In this document: piece by piece, positions 1 through 8,224 of the stretch
Numbering within the stretch: the stretch's first letter is position 1
Layout of the letters: every line of letters begins with the position of its first letter
Assembly (NCBI GenBank): GCA_041494805.1
Contig: JBGQBN010000033.1
Location: 1-46,482, forward strand
Reading direction: 5' to 3'
Length of the DNA: 46,482 nucleotides
From: JBGQBN01 sp041494805
Lineage (GTDB): Bacteria; Acidobacteriota; Terriglobia; Terriglobales; Acidobacteriaceae
The notes under the pieces: generated by a model
What the model saw: the letters and a program-made list of their open reading frames with translations, nothing else
Told to the model about the DNA's origin: nothing
Database searches by the model: none
Translations under genes and position numbers: made by a program

Positions 1-451
1 CGTCACTTTGCTCGATGGAATAGCGGGTCACCGGCAGATACGAACGGTCTGCGCCGACGATCGTGATATCGGTGCCGTGCAGCGTGGTCACAAAAGGCAG
101 CTTGCGCGCCTTTCCGTTGGTCTGCGCCGCCAGCATCTGCCGCGCCAGCAGCGCGCTGACGGAATGCGGAATGGCGTAGTGAACATGCAGGATGTCCAGG
201 TCGTAAATCTCGGCCACTTCAGCCATGCGCGTGGCCAGCGCTAGATCGTACGGGGGATAATCGAACAGCGGATACCGTGACACTTCCACTTCGTGGTAGT
301 GAATATTCGGATGCGGTCCGGTAAGCCGGATCGGCTGGGCGTAGGAGATAAAGTGAATTTCGTGTCCGCGTTCCGCCAGTTCCAGGCCGAGTTCGGTGGC
401 CACGACGCCGCTGCCGCCGTAAGTCGGATAGCACGTAATCCCAATCTTCAT
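1..451 (-). CDS. bshA: N-acetyl-alpha-D-glucosaminyl L-malate synthase, N-terminal part (cut by window edge)
   Basis: The first 150 codons are present; the gene runs off the left edge. The protein starts MKIGITCYPTYGGSGVVA, the hallmark N-terminus of BshA, a GT4-family glycosyltransferase. It continues with a HVHYAIPHS stretch (about residues 90-98) and a TLHGTDIT motif (about 123-130), both typical of this family. BshA joins UDP-GlcNAc to L-malate in the cytosol, the first step of bacillithiol synthesis. The start ATG is at 449-451 on the minus strand. The C-terminal donor-binding domain lies outside the window, so family membership rests on the N-terminal half only. A related GT4 sugar transferase is the alternative, but the opening motif makes BshA clearly the best call. 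Confidence 0.87.
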   Translation of the reverse strand, partial: MKIGITCYPTYGGSGVVATELGLELAERGHEIHFISYAQPIRLTGPHPNIHYHEVEVSRYPLFDYPPYDLALATRMAEVAEIYDLDILHVHYAIPHSVSALLARQMLAAQTNGKARKLPFVTTLHGTDITIVGADRSYLPVTRYSIEQSD

Positions 452-549
452 GATAGTTTCTCGCCGATCAGGATAGTCTGTGAGATTCGATGGTTGCGGG
501 GCCGCTTGGATTCAGGTTTTTGCAGGTTTCTTGATGTGGCGAATGCAGG

Positions 550-1245
550 CTAGCAGCCCTTTTGCTCCTCTCCAGAACTAGCGAACCCTGCATCCAGTTT
601 TTCGATGAACTGCTGCAAGCGTTGTTGGTGTTCGAGATCTAGCCCAGTAAACTCGATCCCCATGCCTACTCCGCCGTCGCAAGCCCTCACAATGCCTGTG
701 GTGACAACTTTTTCGGATTCCATCCAGAAGGTAATGTCGAGCATTGTCTCCTTGTGCAGCGGCATGAGCGTCTCAACATAACAGCCGCGACCACTGATGT
801 CTGTGGCGTTGGTCTGCATGCGGGCCCCAATACCGCGCGGGTCGTTCAATTCGATGGGGAAGAGAATTTTGTGCCGGGCAAATCGCCGTTTGTTCTTGGG
901 GTCGGAAGCTGTTTCAGTATCCTGAGCGGGAGTTTGGACCGGCTGTGCCAGCTCCTGCTTCCAAGGGCATTGCTGTCCTTCGATCATCTGGACACCGGCC
1001 TGAATTTTCTGCAGGAGCCCGGCATCGATCACCCACACCACGCGGAAGCGGGCTTTCTTGTCACCGAACTGTACTCCGATGACGTCACCCGGTGTCAATT
1101 GATGCTCGATACCAGAAAGCTTTGCGCCTTCGCTGCTGATGTCCACGGCGTGGCCATTTTGAAAGAAGGGACGCCCATCGGCTCCCATGCCCCAGATTCG
1201 GACGGTGAGGTCTACTGTGACGCGAGGCTCTGGTTTGTGTTCCAT
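550..1245 (-). CDS. Tandem PilZ-domain protein
   Basis: A 231-residue protein with two PilZ-like halves. The first (about residues 5-92) carries DISSEG at 35-40. The second (about 118-225) carries KRRFARH at 119-125 and DISGRG at 149-154, which together match the RxxxR and D/NxSxxG c-di-GMP-binding signature. The first half lacks a clear RxxxR and may not bind ligand. PilZ proteins act in the cytosol as c-di-GMP receptors that change motility, exopolysaccharide output or protein partners. The start chosen is the ATG at 1243-1245, which begins MEHKPEP. An in-frame ATG at 1299 adds 18 poorly conserved-looking residues, and neither start has a strong ribosome site. The target process cannot be told from the sequence. 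Confidence 0.8.
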   Translation of the reverse strand: MEHKPEPRVTVDLTVRIWGMGADGRPFFQNGHAVDISSEGAKLSGIEHQLTPGDVIGVQFGDKKARFRVVWVIDAGLLQKIQAGVQMIEGQQCPWKQELAQPVQTPAQDTETASDPKNKRRFARHKILFPIELNDPRGIGARMQTNATDISGRGCYVETLMPLHKETMLDITFWMESEKVVTTGIVRACDGGVGMGIEFTGLDLEHQQRLQQFIEKLDAGFASSGEEQKGC

Positions 1246-1365
1246 CAGGGGAGGCGCCTTCGCCTCGAGAAACGGCCGGCACAATAATAACCCGACCATG
1301 TGAAGTTTGCGGTCGGGAAGTGATGGGGTTCCAGTATCCGGAAAAATGAAACTCCGTAAGCCGCT

Positions 1366-2229
1366 TCAGGCCAGGTCGCGATAGGAGACAAGGGCGATTC
1401 CGTGGTGCGCCAGCAAATCGCGAGTTGCGGCGGAAGTCAGAATCTCCAGTTCCTTTACCCGCGACTGTCGCAGGCGTGTTCCGACACTCTCCAGTGGCGC
1501 GTCGTCATAGCCGGGGTGACAGACAAACTCCCACGTCCCGTCGGGGACATCTTCCATCAGTGAGCGGAACAGCTGCTCGTCCAAGGCGCCAGTGGCCACG
1601 ATGCCGAGCGTTCCGTCAGGCGTAATCAGGCCCGCTTGCTTCACAGCCTGCCGGAATTTGTCCGCCAGACTGTGCAATGCTTTGACTGCGAACCAGCGCT
1701 TCCATGAGGTAGTCCGTTCCGTCAGCTGAGAAAAGCGGACCGGCTCAAACGGATTGCGCAGCGCCCGAACCCCGCACGCCGTGGCCACTCGCAACAGGGG
1801 CTGCAGCACTTGTGGAAAGATGTGGGTGTGCTTGTGAGTGTCGAAGTGAGAGACGGAGATCCCGGCCGCTTGCAACTTGCGAATTTGCGCGGTTGCCTCT
1901 GACTCGACTTGGCTGGGATCGAGACGTCCAGCCAAAGACCGGAAGGCGAAACGGCCCAGCCCATCCCGAAAGTGGCTGCCGTCGCGGGGTTCGACAAGGC
2001 TGGGAATCTGCGAGGCCGTGAGCAGGGGAGAGCCATCCGCCAGTACGACGTGACAGCCCACGCTAAGGTGGGGCATCGCCTGCGCCAACTGCGCGGCCTC
2101 TTGAAATGCCGGCCCATTCGCCATCAGCGTGGCGGATGTGACCGCCCCGTGCGTGTGTGCTTCCACGATGGCGCGATTCACGCCGGGCGTGAGACCGAAA
2201 TCGTCGGCATTGATGATCAAGCGCCGCAC
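1366..2229 (-). CDS. ChbG/HpnK (YdjC) family carbohydrate deacetylase
   Basis: A 287-residue protein with the YdjC-fold signature: NADDFG at residues 7-12, GCH at 58-60, and SHFDTHKHTH at 127-136. These Asp and His residues are the expected metal and catalytic ligands of the family, which removes acetyl groups from N-acetylated sugars (ChbG on chitooligosaccharides, HpnK in hopanoid side-chain synthesis). It is full length for the family. The start codon is GTG at 2227-2229, giving MRRLIINADDFG, the usual family N-terminus; no clear ribosome site is seen. No hopanoid or chitobiose genes are adjacent, so the substrate is undecided. Confidence 0.85.
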   Translation of the reverse strand: MRRLIINADDFGLTPGVNRAIVEAHTHGAVTSATLMANGPAFQEAAQLAQAMPHLSVGCHVVLADGSPLLTASQIPSLVEPRDGSHFRDGLGRFAFRSLAGRLDPSQVESEATAQIRKLQAAGISVSHFDTHKHTHIFPQVLQPLLRVATACGVRALRNPFEPVRFSQLTERTTSWKRWFAVKALHSLADKFRQAVKQAGLITPDGTLGIVATGALDEQLFRSLMEDVPDGTWEFVCHPGYDDAPLESVGTRLRQSRVKELEILTSAATRDLLAHHGIALVSYRDLA

Positions 2230-2416
2230 GGCGCCAGTCTAGCAGGGCAGGTGGGCACGTTTCATCGTGCACGCCAGAATACAGCTACAGTCATGAGCTC
2301 GTTTCGATGCGGGTTTGACCGCTCTTTCCAGGCTCACGTATAGTCAAATTGAATTTTCTTCTCGATGCGCCATTGTTCGCGAAGCCCCCAATTCATGGTC
2401 GAGCATCGGAAGGAGC

Positions 2417-2493
2417 GGGCGGTTAGCTCAGTTGGTTAGAGCGCCTGCCTTACAAGCAGGAGGTCGCAGGTTCGAGTCCTGCACTGCCCACCA
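2417..2493 (+). tRNA. tRNA-Val (anticodon TAC)
   Basis: A complete 77-base cloverleaf with encoded CCA. The acceptor stem GGGCGGT (2417-2423) pairs with ACTGCCC (2483-2489), including one G-T pair. The anticodon stem CCTGC/GCAGG encloses the loop CTTACAA, so the anticodon is TAC, reading GUA valine codons. The T arm has the standard GTTCGAGTC loop. It lies just upstream of the lipoyl-domain gene. Confidence 0.96.
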
Positions 2494-2525
2494 GTTCTAT
2501 AATTCCGCGGGTTCGAGGGAATGCC

Positions 2526-2783
2526 ATCGTCACGACTCTTATTGTTCCTAAAGCAGGTGGAGTCACCTCCACCAAAGTTAACGTAGTCCGATGGCTCAAG
2601 CGCCAAGGCGACCCGGTCAAGTCGGGAGAGGCCGTTGTCGAGCTTGAGACCGAGAAGGTGAGTTACGAGTTGGAATCTCCAGCCGCGGGTGTGTTGTTAA
2701 AGATCGTCGCCAAGGAGACAACCGAGGTGCCGGTGGGAGGTTTGCTGGGATATATCGGCGAGCCTGGAGATACCCAGCCATAG
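2526..2783 (+). CDS. Stand-alone lipoyl (biotinyl/lipoyl attachment) domain protein, unusual start
   Basis: An 85-residue reading frame that is a single lipoyl domain: LIVPKAGG near the N-terminus, the lipoylation motif LETEKVSYE around residues 41-49 with the modified Lys in ETEKV, and a C-terminal GGLLGYIGEPGD. It is 23 bases upstream of E1 alpha and probably forms the swinging-arm carrier for that dehydrogenase. There is no ATG, GTG or TTG start in this frame. The best start is ATC at 2526-2528, five bases after GAGGGA (2515-2520). An ATG at 2521-2523 is one base out of frame, so a single missing base between 2523 and 2526 would give MPIVTTLIVPK. Either a rare ATC start or a one-base sequence error or mutation is likely. 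No E2 catalytic domain follows. Confidence 0.72.
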   Translation: MVTTLIVPKAGGVTSTKVNVVRWLKRQGDPVKSGEAVVELETEKVSYELESPAAGVLLKIVAKETTEVPVGGLLGYIGEPGDTQP

Positions 2784-2806
2784 CTTGGTTTCGGGAAGGA
2801 TGAACT

Positions 2807-3838
2807 ATGTCAACACAGCAAACACCGGGGAAAGAGCGCCTGATCTGGATGTACACGCAGATGGTTCGCATCCGCGAGTTCGAAGAAAGTGTGAAGCGAA
2901 CGTTCGTTGAGCATCCGGGCGTGATTCGCGGGCACGCGCATCTGGGCGACGGCGCGGAAGCCAGCATTGTCGGCGCTCTTTCGACGCGCAAGGACAATGA
3001 TCTGGTGATGCCGAGCTATCGATGCCATGGTTATCCCATTGTGCTGGGAACGCCGCTGCGAAACATGATGGCAGAGGTCTTCGGCCGGAAAGACGGGCTG
3101 TGCAAGGGGTTTGGCGGCTCCATGCATTTGGCCGACCCGGCGCACCATTTTCCCGGCACTACCGGAATCATCGGGGCGGGCATCGCCCACGGGACGGGCG
3201 CAGCTTTAACTGCTCAGGTGAAAAACACCGGCCAGGTGGTGTACTGCTTTTTTGGAGATGGTTCAACCAAGCAGGGCGCCTTTTTCGAATCGCTCAACAT
3301 GGCCGCAGTCTGGAAGCTGCCGATTGTTTACGTCCTCGAGAATAACCAGTATCAGGCTTACACCCATGTCAGCCTCGAGGATGCCAACGCCATCGCTGGC
3401 GATCCGCTGTCGCAGAAGGCGCAGGCCTTCAGCATTCCCGGCGTGACGGTTGACGGCACCGATGTCCTCAAAGTCGCTGAAGCTGTCGGCAAGGCGGCGG
3501 AGCGCGCCCGTGCCGGGCAAGGTCCTAGCCTGGTGGAATCGAAGTTTTACCGGCTGAGTGCACACGGTAATGTCATCACAGTGCCGCCGTTGCCAACGCA
3601 ATTTCCGGAGCATGAAGCGGTCGCCGTGTACGGTAATAAAGCGGAGTTTGAGGAGTGGAAAGCCAAGGACCCGCTGCCCAAGTTCCGTGCGCAGCTGATG
3701 GGTGATCGCGTTCTCACCGAGGCGGATGCCAAGCGCATCGAAAATACGGTTCGCGCGGAAATCGACGACGCGGTGCAGTTTGCGCTGGCCAGCCCGTTGC
3801 CGGCGCCCGAAGAAGCGACCAACTACGTGTACGCATAG
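2807..3838 (+). CDS. Thiamine-diphosphate 2-oxoacid/acetoin dehydrogenase E1, alpha subunit
   Basis: A 343-residue protein of the E1-alpha type (pyruvate, branched-chain or acetoin dehydrogenase). It shows YRCHG at residues 71-75, GGSMH at 103-107, and the thiamine-diphosphate/Mg motif starting GDGS at 150-153 and ending LENNQYQ at 177-183. It would decarboxylate a 2-oxoacid or split an acyloin and pass the acyl group to a lipoyl arm together with the beta subunit encoded 10 bases downstream. The closest-looking subgroup is the acetoin-dehydrogenase type, but the substrate cannot be fixed from sequence. No E2 acyltransferase or E3 gene is nearby; only the free lipoyl domain precedes it. Confidence 0.88.
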   Translation: MSTQQTPGKERLIWMYTQMVRIREFEESVKRTFVEHPGVIRGHAHLGDGAEASIVGALSTRKDNDLVMPSYRCHGYPIVLGTPLRNMMAEVFGRKDGLCKGFGGSMHLADPAHHFPGTTGIIGAGIAHGTGAALTAQVKNTGQVVYCFFGDGSTKQGAFFESLNMAAVWKLPIVYVLENNQYQAYTHVSLEDANAIAGDPLSQKAQAFSIPGVTVDGTDVLKVAEAVGKAAERARAGQGPSLVESKFYRLSAHGNVITVPPLPTQFPEHEAVAVYGNKAEFEEWKAKDPLPKFRAQLMGDRVLTEADAKRIENTVRAEIDDAVQFALASPLPAPEEATNYVYA

Positions 3839-3848
3839 GAGACCTCTC

Positions 3849-4829
3849 ATGGCGCGTGAAATGATGTTTGCCGACGCAATTGCCGCAGCCATTAGCGAAG
3901 AGATGCAGCTCGATCCCGATGTCGTTTTCTACGGCCAGAACATGGGCATGACCGAGCGCGATCCGATGCTGAAGAAATTTGGCAAGAACCGCGTCCGGCT
4001 GGCGCCCATTTCTGAAACGGCGGAGACGGGGATCGCGATTGGCGCGGCCCTGACCGGTCTGCGGCCTATTGTTGAACTGTGGATGAGCGAGTTCATGCTG
4101 GTTGCCATGGACCAGGTGGTGAACGAGGCGCCGCGATTCCGCTACATGTCGGGCGGGCAGGTTAAAGTTCCGGTGGTTTTCAAGGCGGGCTTTGGGTTTG
4201 CCGCCGGTTGGGCGGGGCAGCACTCCAACTGTATTTATCACATGATGATGGGAATCCCCGGTTTGCGAGTGGTAGTCCCGTCCACGCCGGCAGACGCCAA
4301 GGGTCTGATGACGGCTTCCATTCGGGACAATAACCCCGTGGTTTACTTGCACCATTACATGCTGACTCTGGACAAGGGAGATGTGCCGGAAGGGAACTAC
4401 TCGATTCCGCTGGGAGTGGCAGACATCAAGCGGGCCGGCAACGATGTCACCATTGTCGCCACTGCGTGGATGGTCAAGAAATCCCTGGCTGCGGCGGAAC
4501 GTCTGGCCCAGGAAGGCATCAGCGCTGAGGTGATCGACCCGCGCACTTTGTCTCCGCTGGACGTGGGGACGATTGTGAAATCGGTGAAGAAAACCGGGCG
4601 GCTGGTATTGGTGGATCAGGGCACACGTCATGGTTCAGCGGCTGCGATCATCGCGGCCGAGGTTGCGGAACACGGCTTTGAAAGCCTCAAGGCGCCGATC
4701 AAGATGGTGACCGCGCTCGATACATCGGTGCCGTACAGCGAACCGATGGAGCATTACATCCTGCCGAATGAGGACAAGATCATTGCGGCGGTGAAGTCGG
4801 TGCTGACTGGGCAGGAAGTCGCCGCCTGA
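3849..4829 (+). CDS. Thiamine-diphosphate 2-oxoacid/acetoin dehydrogenase E1, beta subunit
   Basis: A 326-residue E1-beta protein starting MAREMMFADAIAAA, 10 bases after the alpha subunit. The PISETAE segment holds Glu56, the residue that activates the thiamine ring in this family. It has the GQHSN segment and the PSTPADAKGLM element that follow in E1-beta proteins; the usual QHSQSLE is changed to QHSNCIY, which may reflect substrate choice. The C-terminal transketolase domain (about 200-326) is intact. An in-frame upstream start is possible but would overlap the alpha gene by about 140 bases, so it is rejected. Confidence 0.88.
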   Translation: MAREMMFADAIAAAISEEMQLDPDVVFYGQNMGMTERDPMLKKFGKNRVRLAPISETAETGIAIGAALTGLRPIVELWMSEFMLVAMDQVVNEAPRFRYMSGGQVKVPVVFKAGFGFAAGWAGQHSNCIYHMMMGIPGLRVVVPSTPADAKGLMTASIRDNNPVVYLHHYMLTLDKGDVPEGNYSIPLGVADIKRAGNDVTIVATAWMVKKSLAAAERLAQEGISAEVIDPRTLSPLDVGTIVKSVKKTGRLVLVDQGTRHGSAAAIIAAEVAEHGFESLKAPIKMVTALDTSVPYSEPMEHYILPNEDKIIAAVKSVLTGQEVAA

Positions 4830-4893
4830 AACTCTGGTCAGGTGGTGAAAGCTGTGATATTGTGCGGCGCTTGCAGGGACTAGTGGAGGGCAC

Positions 4894-5412
4894 ATGGCGG
4901 TTATCGAAGCAAAAAGCACAGTTGAGGTTCGAGGGAATCTGGACGCGGTAGTCCAGGAATACGCATTTCCCGACATTCATGTTGGCGCGGGCGAGGACGA
5001 ATCTCCCTGGGTGCCGTTCAAAGAGAATGTGTTCATCCGTCATTTGAGTTTTGACGTGCGCCATAACGTCTACGCCAACATTCTTTGGGTGAAGAAGGGT
5101 GGATCGCTAGGCCGCCATCGCCACCGCGGCAAGGTTTTCGCGTGTACCCTCGAAGGCAATTGGAGATACCTGGAATATGACTGGGTGGCGCGGCCCGGTA
5201 GCTATGTGCAGGAGAGCCCCGGAGCAATCCACACGCTGGTTTCCGACAACCCGGAGGGCATGAAGACATTCTTTTTGCTCAACGGCACGATCGAGTTCTT
5301 CGACGAGAACGACAATCTGCTCGATACGCTGGATGTCTTCTGGTTTATCGACCACTATTTGAGCTATTGCCGGGAGCATGGCATCGCGGTCAATAAGAAG
5401 CTTTGGGTCTGA
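4894..5412 (+). CDS. Cupin dioxygenase, 2,4'-dihydroxyacetophenone dioxygenase (DAD) family
   Basis: A 172-residue single-domain cupin. The metal-binding first motif is GGSLGRHRHRGKVF with His75 and His77, and the second contains PGAIHTLV with His113. This three-histidine pattern and the protein length match the 2,4'-dihydroxyacetophenone dioxygenase family, which uses non-heme iron and O2 to split the C-C bond between the keto and hydroxymethyl carbons, giving 4-hydroxybenzoate and formate. GGAGGG before the ATG supports the start. It follows E1 beta by 64 bases and may be co-transcribed with it. Many uncharacterised ChrR-like cupins share this fold, so the exact substrate is open, but the window's other aromatic-ketone genes fit. 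Confidence 0.75.
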   Translation: MAVIEAKSTVEVRGNLDAVVQEYAFPDIHVGAGEDESPWVPFKENVFIRHLSFDVRHNVYANILWVKKGGSLGRHRHRGKVFACTLEGNWRYLEYDWVARPGSYVQESPGAIHTLVSDNPEGMKTFFLLNGTIEFFDENDNLLDTLDVFWFIDHYLSYCREHGIAVNKKLWV

Positions 5413-5447
5413 TGTAGATTACGGTAAGCCATCCTAAAGGTCCGTCG

Positions 5448-5483
5448 GCGGATTCTTCTTTCGCCCCTTCGGGGCTGATCCGC
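5448..5483. terminator. Hairpin between convergent genes, possible bidirectional terminator
   Basis: GCGGAT (5448-5453) pairs with ATCCGC (5478-5483), and inside it GCCCC (5463-5467) pairs with GGGGC (5471-5475) around a TTC loop. It sits between the stop of the cupin gene (5412) and the stop of the minus-strand gene ending at 5515, where a shared terminator is expected. There is no strong T tract. Confidence 0.4.
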
Positions 5484-5514
5484 GCCGGTAGATCCCTACG
5501 GCATTTGTTGATTC

Positions 5515-6363
5515 CTAGCGAAATTGCGCGATCGTGGTGTTGAAGGAGCGTGTTGTGAGCTCCTCAAGCGGCCTCTGCCTTAGTTCTTCCGAGAGGACTT
5601 CAATTCCCCATGGACCCGTGTAGCCGGCCTTTTGCACGCAATCGATAAAGCTCTTAATATCAAACTCGCCGTCGCCGCATAACCTTCGGTGGTTGATGGT
5701 GTCCTCATGCAGACTCCACGGCGCTTCGAAGGTTCCATCGTTCAGCTCGACACTGAGAAGATACTGCAATGGAATGCGAGCCACTTCTTCGTAGGGAATT
5801 CCCAGCTTCACAATGTGCCAGAGGTCGAATGCGATGCCTCCATTTGTGGCTCCGGCGCTTTGGACCATCTCCAGAGATTCCTTGAGCGTGCGGATCATGG
5901 CGAAGGGCATCAGTTCGAACCCAATCTTGGTCCCATGCTCAGCGGCTTCCTTACAGAGCGAGGCGAAGGCTTCGATCAGGCGAGGCATCGTACACTTCTC
6001 CTGAAGGAAATCACCCACCTTGACGTGTCTAGCCTGCAGCACCTCGGCCGCTTTCAGTAGAGTTTTCTTACGGAGGTCGGATTGCTTCTTCCTCTCGCCA
6101 GTCAGGAACCAATCGGTCAGAAATTCGAGTTCGACACATTTCATGCCGTTGTCGTCGAGAATCTGCTTCATCTCCTTGAGGCTTCGGGTCTGGAGCACAC
6201 GATCCAGGTCGGCATGCCAGATTCCAAAGCCTTTGAACCCAGCTCTGGCAGCGGATTCGACCCTGTCTTTGAAGTCGAAGGGACTGTATTCCTTGTCGGT
6301 ATGCGGAAGTCCCGCTGAGATTGTCCAATAGGAGGCGAGTAGCTCTACATCTTGTTTCATCAT
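5515..6363 (-). CDS. Sugar phosphate isomerase/epimerase-like TIM-barrel protein
   Basis: A 282-residue protein of the xylose-isomerase-like TIM-barrel/AP-endonuclease-2 family. Candidate metal ligands sit at strand ends: FELMPF, AFDLWH, and GIEVLSEE near the C-terminus. The start ATG at 6361-6363 has AGGGAG five bases upstream; the in-frame ATG at 6391-6393 lacks such a site. Family members isomerise or dehydrate sugars, inosose or related polyols. One branch (AsbF/QuiC type) is 3-dehydroshikimate dehydratase, which makes protocatechuate and would fit the neighbouring pca genes, but I see no decisive residue for that. It is transcribed away from the amidohydrolase gene at 6610. Confidence 0.72.
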   Translation of the reverse strand: MMKQDVELLASYWTISAGLPHTDKEYSPFDFKDRVESAARAGFKGFGIWHADLDRVLQTRSLKEMKQILDDNGMKCVELEFLTDWFLTGERKKQSDLRKKTLLKAAEVLQARHVKVGDFLQEKCTMPRLIEAFASLCKEAAEHGTKIGFELMPFAMIRTLKESLEMVQSAGATNGGIAFDLWHIVKLGIPYEEVARIPLQYLLSVELNDGTFEAPWSLHEDTINHRRLCGDGEFDIKSFIDCVQKAGYTGPWGIEVLSEELRQRPLEELTTRSFNTTIAQFR

Positions 6364-6609
6364 GAGTTCTCCCTGGGCTTCAATGACAACCATAGCCTAC
6401 TCGACGCGATGGAACGTCTTCCGGTTTATACAACATTACGTCGGCCAGTTGCTGGGGTCGAGTACGGCGACGAGCCGCTCGTTGAAGGCAAAGCCTTGCC
6501 GATGTGAGAATTCACCATGTGCTTGACGAGAGCGGGCAGCGGGCGTAGCCTCTGGCTTCATTGGATCTCTTGCCAGTCAGGCAACCACATACCCAGGTGA
6601 GGGAGAGTC

Positions 6610-8106
6610 ATGAGCAATCCAAAAACAGTGCCGCCCGCGAGCAAGCCCGAAGTGCACGACGGCTGGATCCGCAAATGTGAGCTTGACGATTACCTCGACC
6701 GGAACCTGCCTATTCCGACACAAGTGGTTTCCAACGAAGAATTCATTCCGCCGCCGCAGACGGCGAAGCAGCGTGCGGTGGAGCATCGCCTCTTAGAAAC
6801 TGGCGCGCGCAACGCCAAAGTGCTGGGGATGGATCGCCGGCAATTTTTCCGCACCAGTTGCGGAATGGCGGCCGCCTTTGCCGCCATGAACACTGTCTTT
6901 GGCAAGTTTTTCACGGTCGATGCCGCTGAATTGTTCGAGCCCGCGGCTGCGGCAGCGAAGAAGATGGATTATTTCATCTTTGACGTGCAAACCCACCACG
7001 TCGCGGTCGGACGCCACATGCTCGGCCGGCTGGATTTCATAGACGCGCGACGAAATGCCGCCCAGATCAATCCCGACCTGAGGGGGAGGGACGTGCAGCT
7101 TACCGACCTTTACCTGGAGAACTACATCAAGGAAGTTTTTCTCGACAGCGACACCGCGATCGCGTGCATCAGCGGAGTTCCGGCCGAGTCAGAAGACAAA
7201 ATGCTTCTGCCTCCCGACCAGATGGTCAGAACCAGATCCGTGATCAACGAACTGACGCACTCGCAACGCATGATCAGCCACGGCTTGTTCTCTCCCGACC
7301 TGGGGACGAAGAACCTGGAGTCCATGCATCGGCAAGCTGAGGGCCTCAAGATTGACGCCTGGAAGGGCTATACGGGGCAGGGGCTCGGTCCCAACAAAGA
7401 TGGCTGGTGGGTGGACGATGAGAAGGTTGCCTATCCGAGCCTGGAGTACAGCCGGAAGCTGGGGACCAAGAACATTTGCCTGCACAAGGGCTTGGCCATC
7501 GGAGCTTTCAACGAACCCTACTGCCATCCCAAAGACCTGGTGAAGGTGTCGAAGGATTTTCCGGATCTGAATTTTCTCGTCTATCACTCCGGCCTCAAGA
7601 CGGTGGAAGATGCGCTTCCCGCGGCCGAGGACGGTTTCCGCAAGAATCCTTATGTCCCCTGGGTCTCCGATCTTTGCCAGTATCGAAAACAGAATTCCCA
7701 CATGACGAACGTCTTCATGGAACTGGGAACTTCCTTTGGCTCGATGGTGGTGACCCATCCCATGCTGGCCTCGCACGTTTTAGGAATGATCCTCGACGCT
7801 TATGGGCCGGACCACGTCTTGTGGGGCACGGATTCGATCTGGTGGGGTTCACCGCAGTGGCAGATCGAGTCCTTGCGTCGCCTGGAGATGCCGGAGTCGT
7901 TGATGAAGCAGTTCGGCTACGCTCCGCTTACGACCGAAGTGAAGGCCAAAATTTTCGGGTTGAACGCAGCGCGCGTGTATGGTGTCGACCCGGAGGCAAA
8001 GCGGAACCCGGTTCCCGGAGACTATCTGGATCGGATGAAGAAGATGTACAAAGAGTCGGGGACTCCAACACCGAGCAATACGCAGTATGGGTGGGTGCAC
8101 GCGTAA
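6610..8106 (+). CDS. Amidohydrolase_2 family metal-dependent hydrolase/decarboxylase with internal Tat-like motif
   Basis: A 498-residue protein. After a 75-residue hydrophilic N-terminus comes DRRQFFRTS (residues 75-83) and a hydrophobic Ala-rich stretch (to about 97), which looks like a twin-arginine export signal that is not at the N-terminus. The amidohydrolase barrel follows, starting at FDVQTHHV (about 124-131); VYHSGL and WGTDSIWW supply the later His and the catalytic Asp. The superfamily includes hydrolases and non-oxidative decarboxylases of aromatic acids (ACMSD, LigW type). GAGGGAGA stands before the ATG. An ATG at 6829 (residue 74) would put the Tat motif at the N-terminus, but the first 73 codons are open with normal codon use. 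The substrate is unknown. Confidence 0.72.
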   Translation: MSNPKTVPPASKPEVHDGWIRKCELDDYLDRNLPIPTQVVSNEEFIPPPQTAKQRAVEHRLLETGARNAKVLGMDRRQFFRTSCGMAAAFAAMNTVFGKFFTVDAAELFEPAAAAAKKMDYFIFDVQTHHVAVGRHMLGRLDFIDARRNAAQINPDLRGRDVQLTDLYLENYIKEVFLDSDTAIACISGVPAESEDKMLLPPDQMVRTRSVINELTHSQRMISHGLFSPDLGTKNLESMHRQAEGLKIDAWKGYTGQGLGPNKDGWWVDDEKVAYPSLEYSRKLGTKNICLHKGLAIGAFNEPYCHPKDLVKVSKDFPDLNFLVYHSGLKTVEDALPAAEDGFRKNPYVPWVSDLCQYRKQNSHMTNVFMELGTSFGSMVVTHPMLASHVLGMILDAYGPDHVLWGTDSIWWGSPQWQIESLRRLEMPESLMKQFGYAPLTTEVKAKIFGLNAARVYGVDPEAKRNPVPGDYLDRMKKMYKESGTPTPSNTQYGWVHA

Positions 8107-8224
8107 AGCCTTGGAAGCCGGCTTCTATCGCAGGGTCGAGTTGGTGACAAACGCCGGCCCCTGAGATAACATTCGCTCCTGAACGAGGGAATCTCCCGTA
8201 CTGCGATCACGACCGAGGTGTTCT

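Noticed and set aside
2897..2906. CGAACGTTCG, the core of the tetR-type operator, inside the E1 alpha gene
   Set aside because: Flanking bases do not match the longer consensus (no GATM on the right, no GAA on the left), and it lies well inside a coding region with no promoter nearby.
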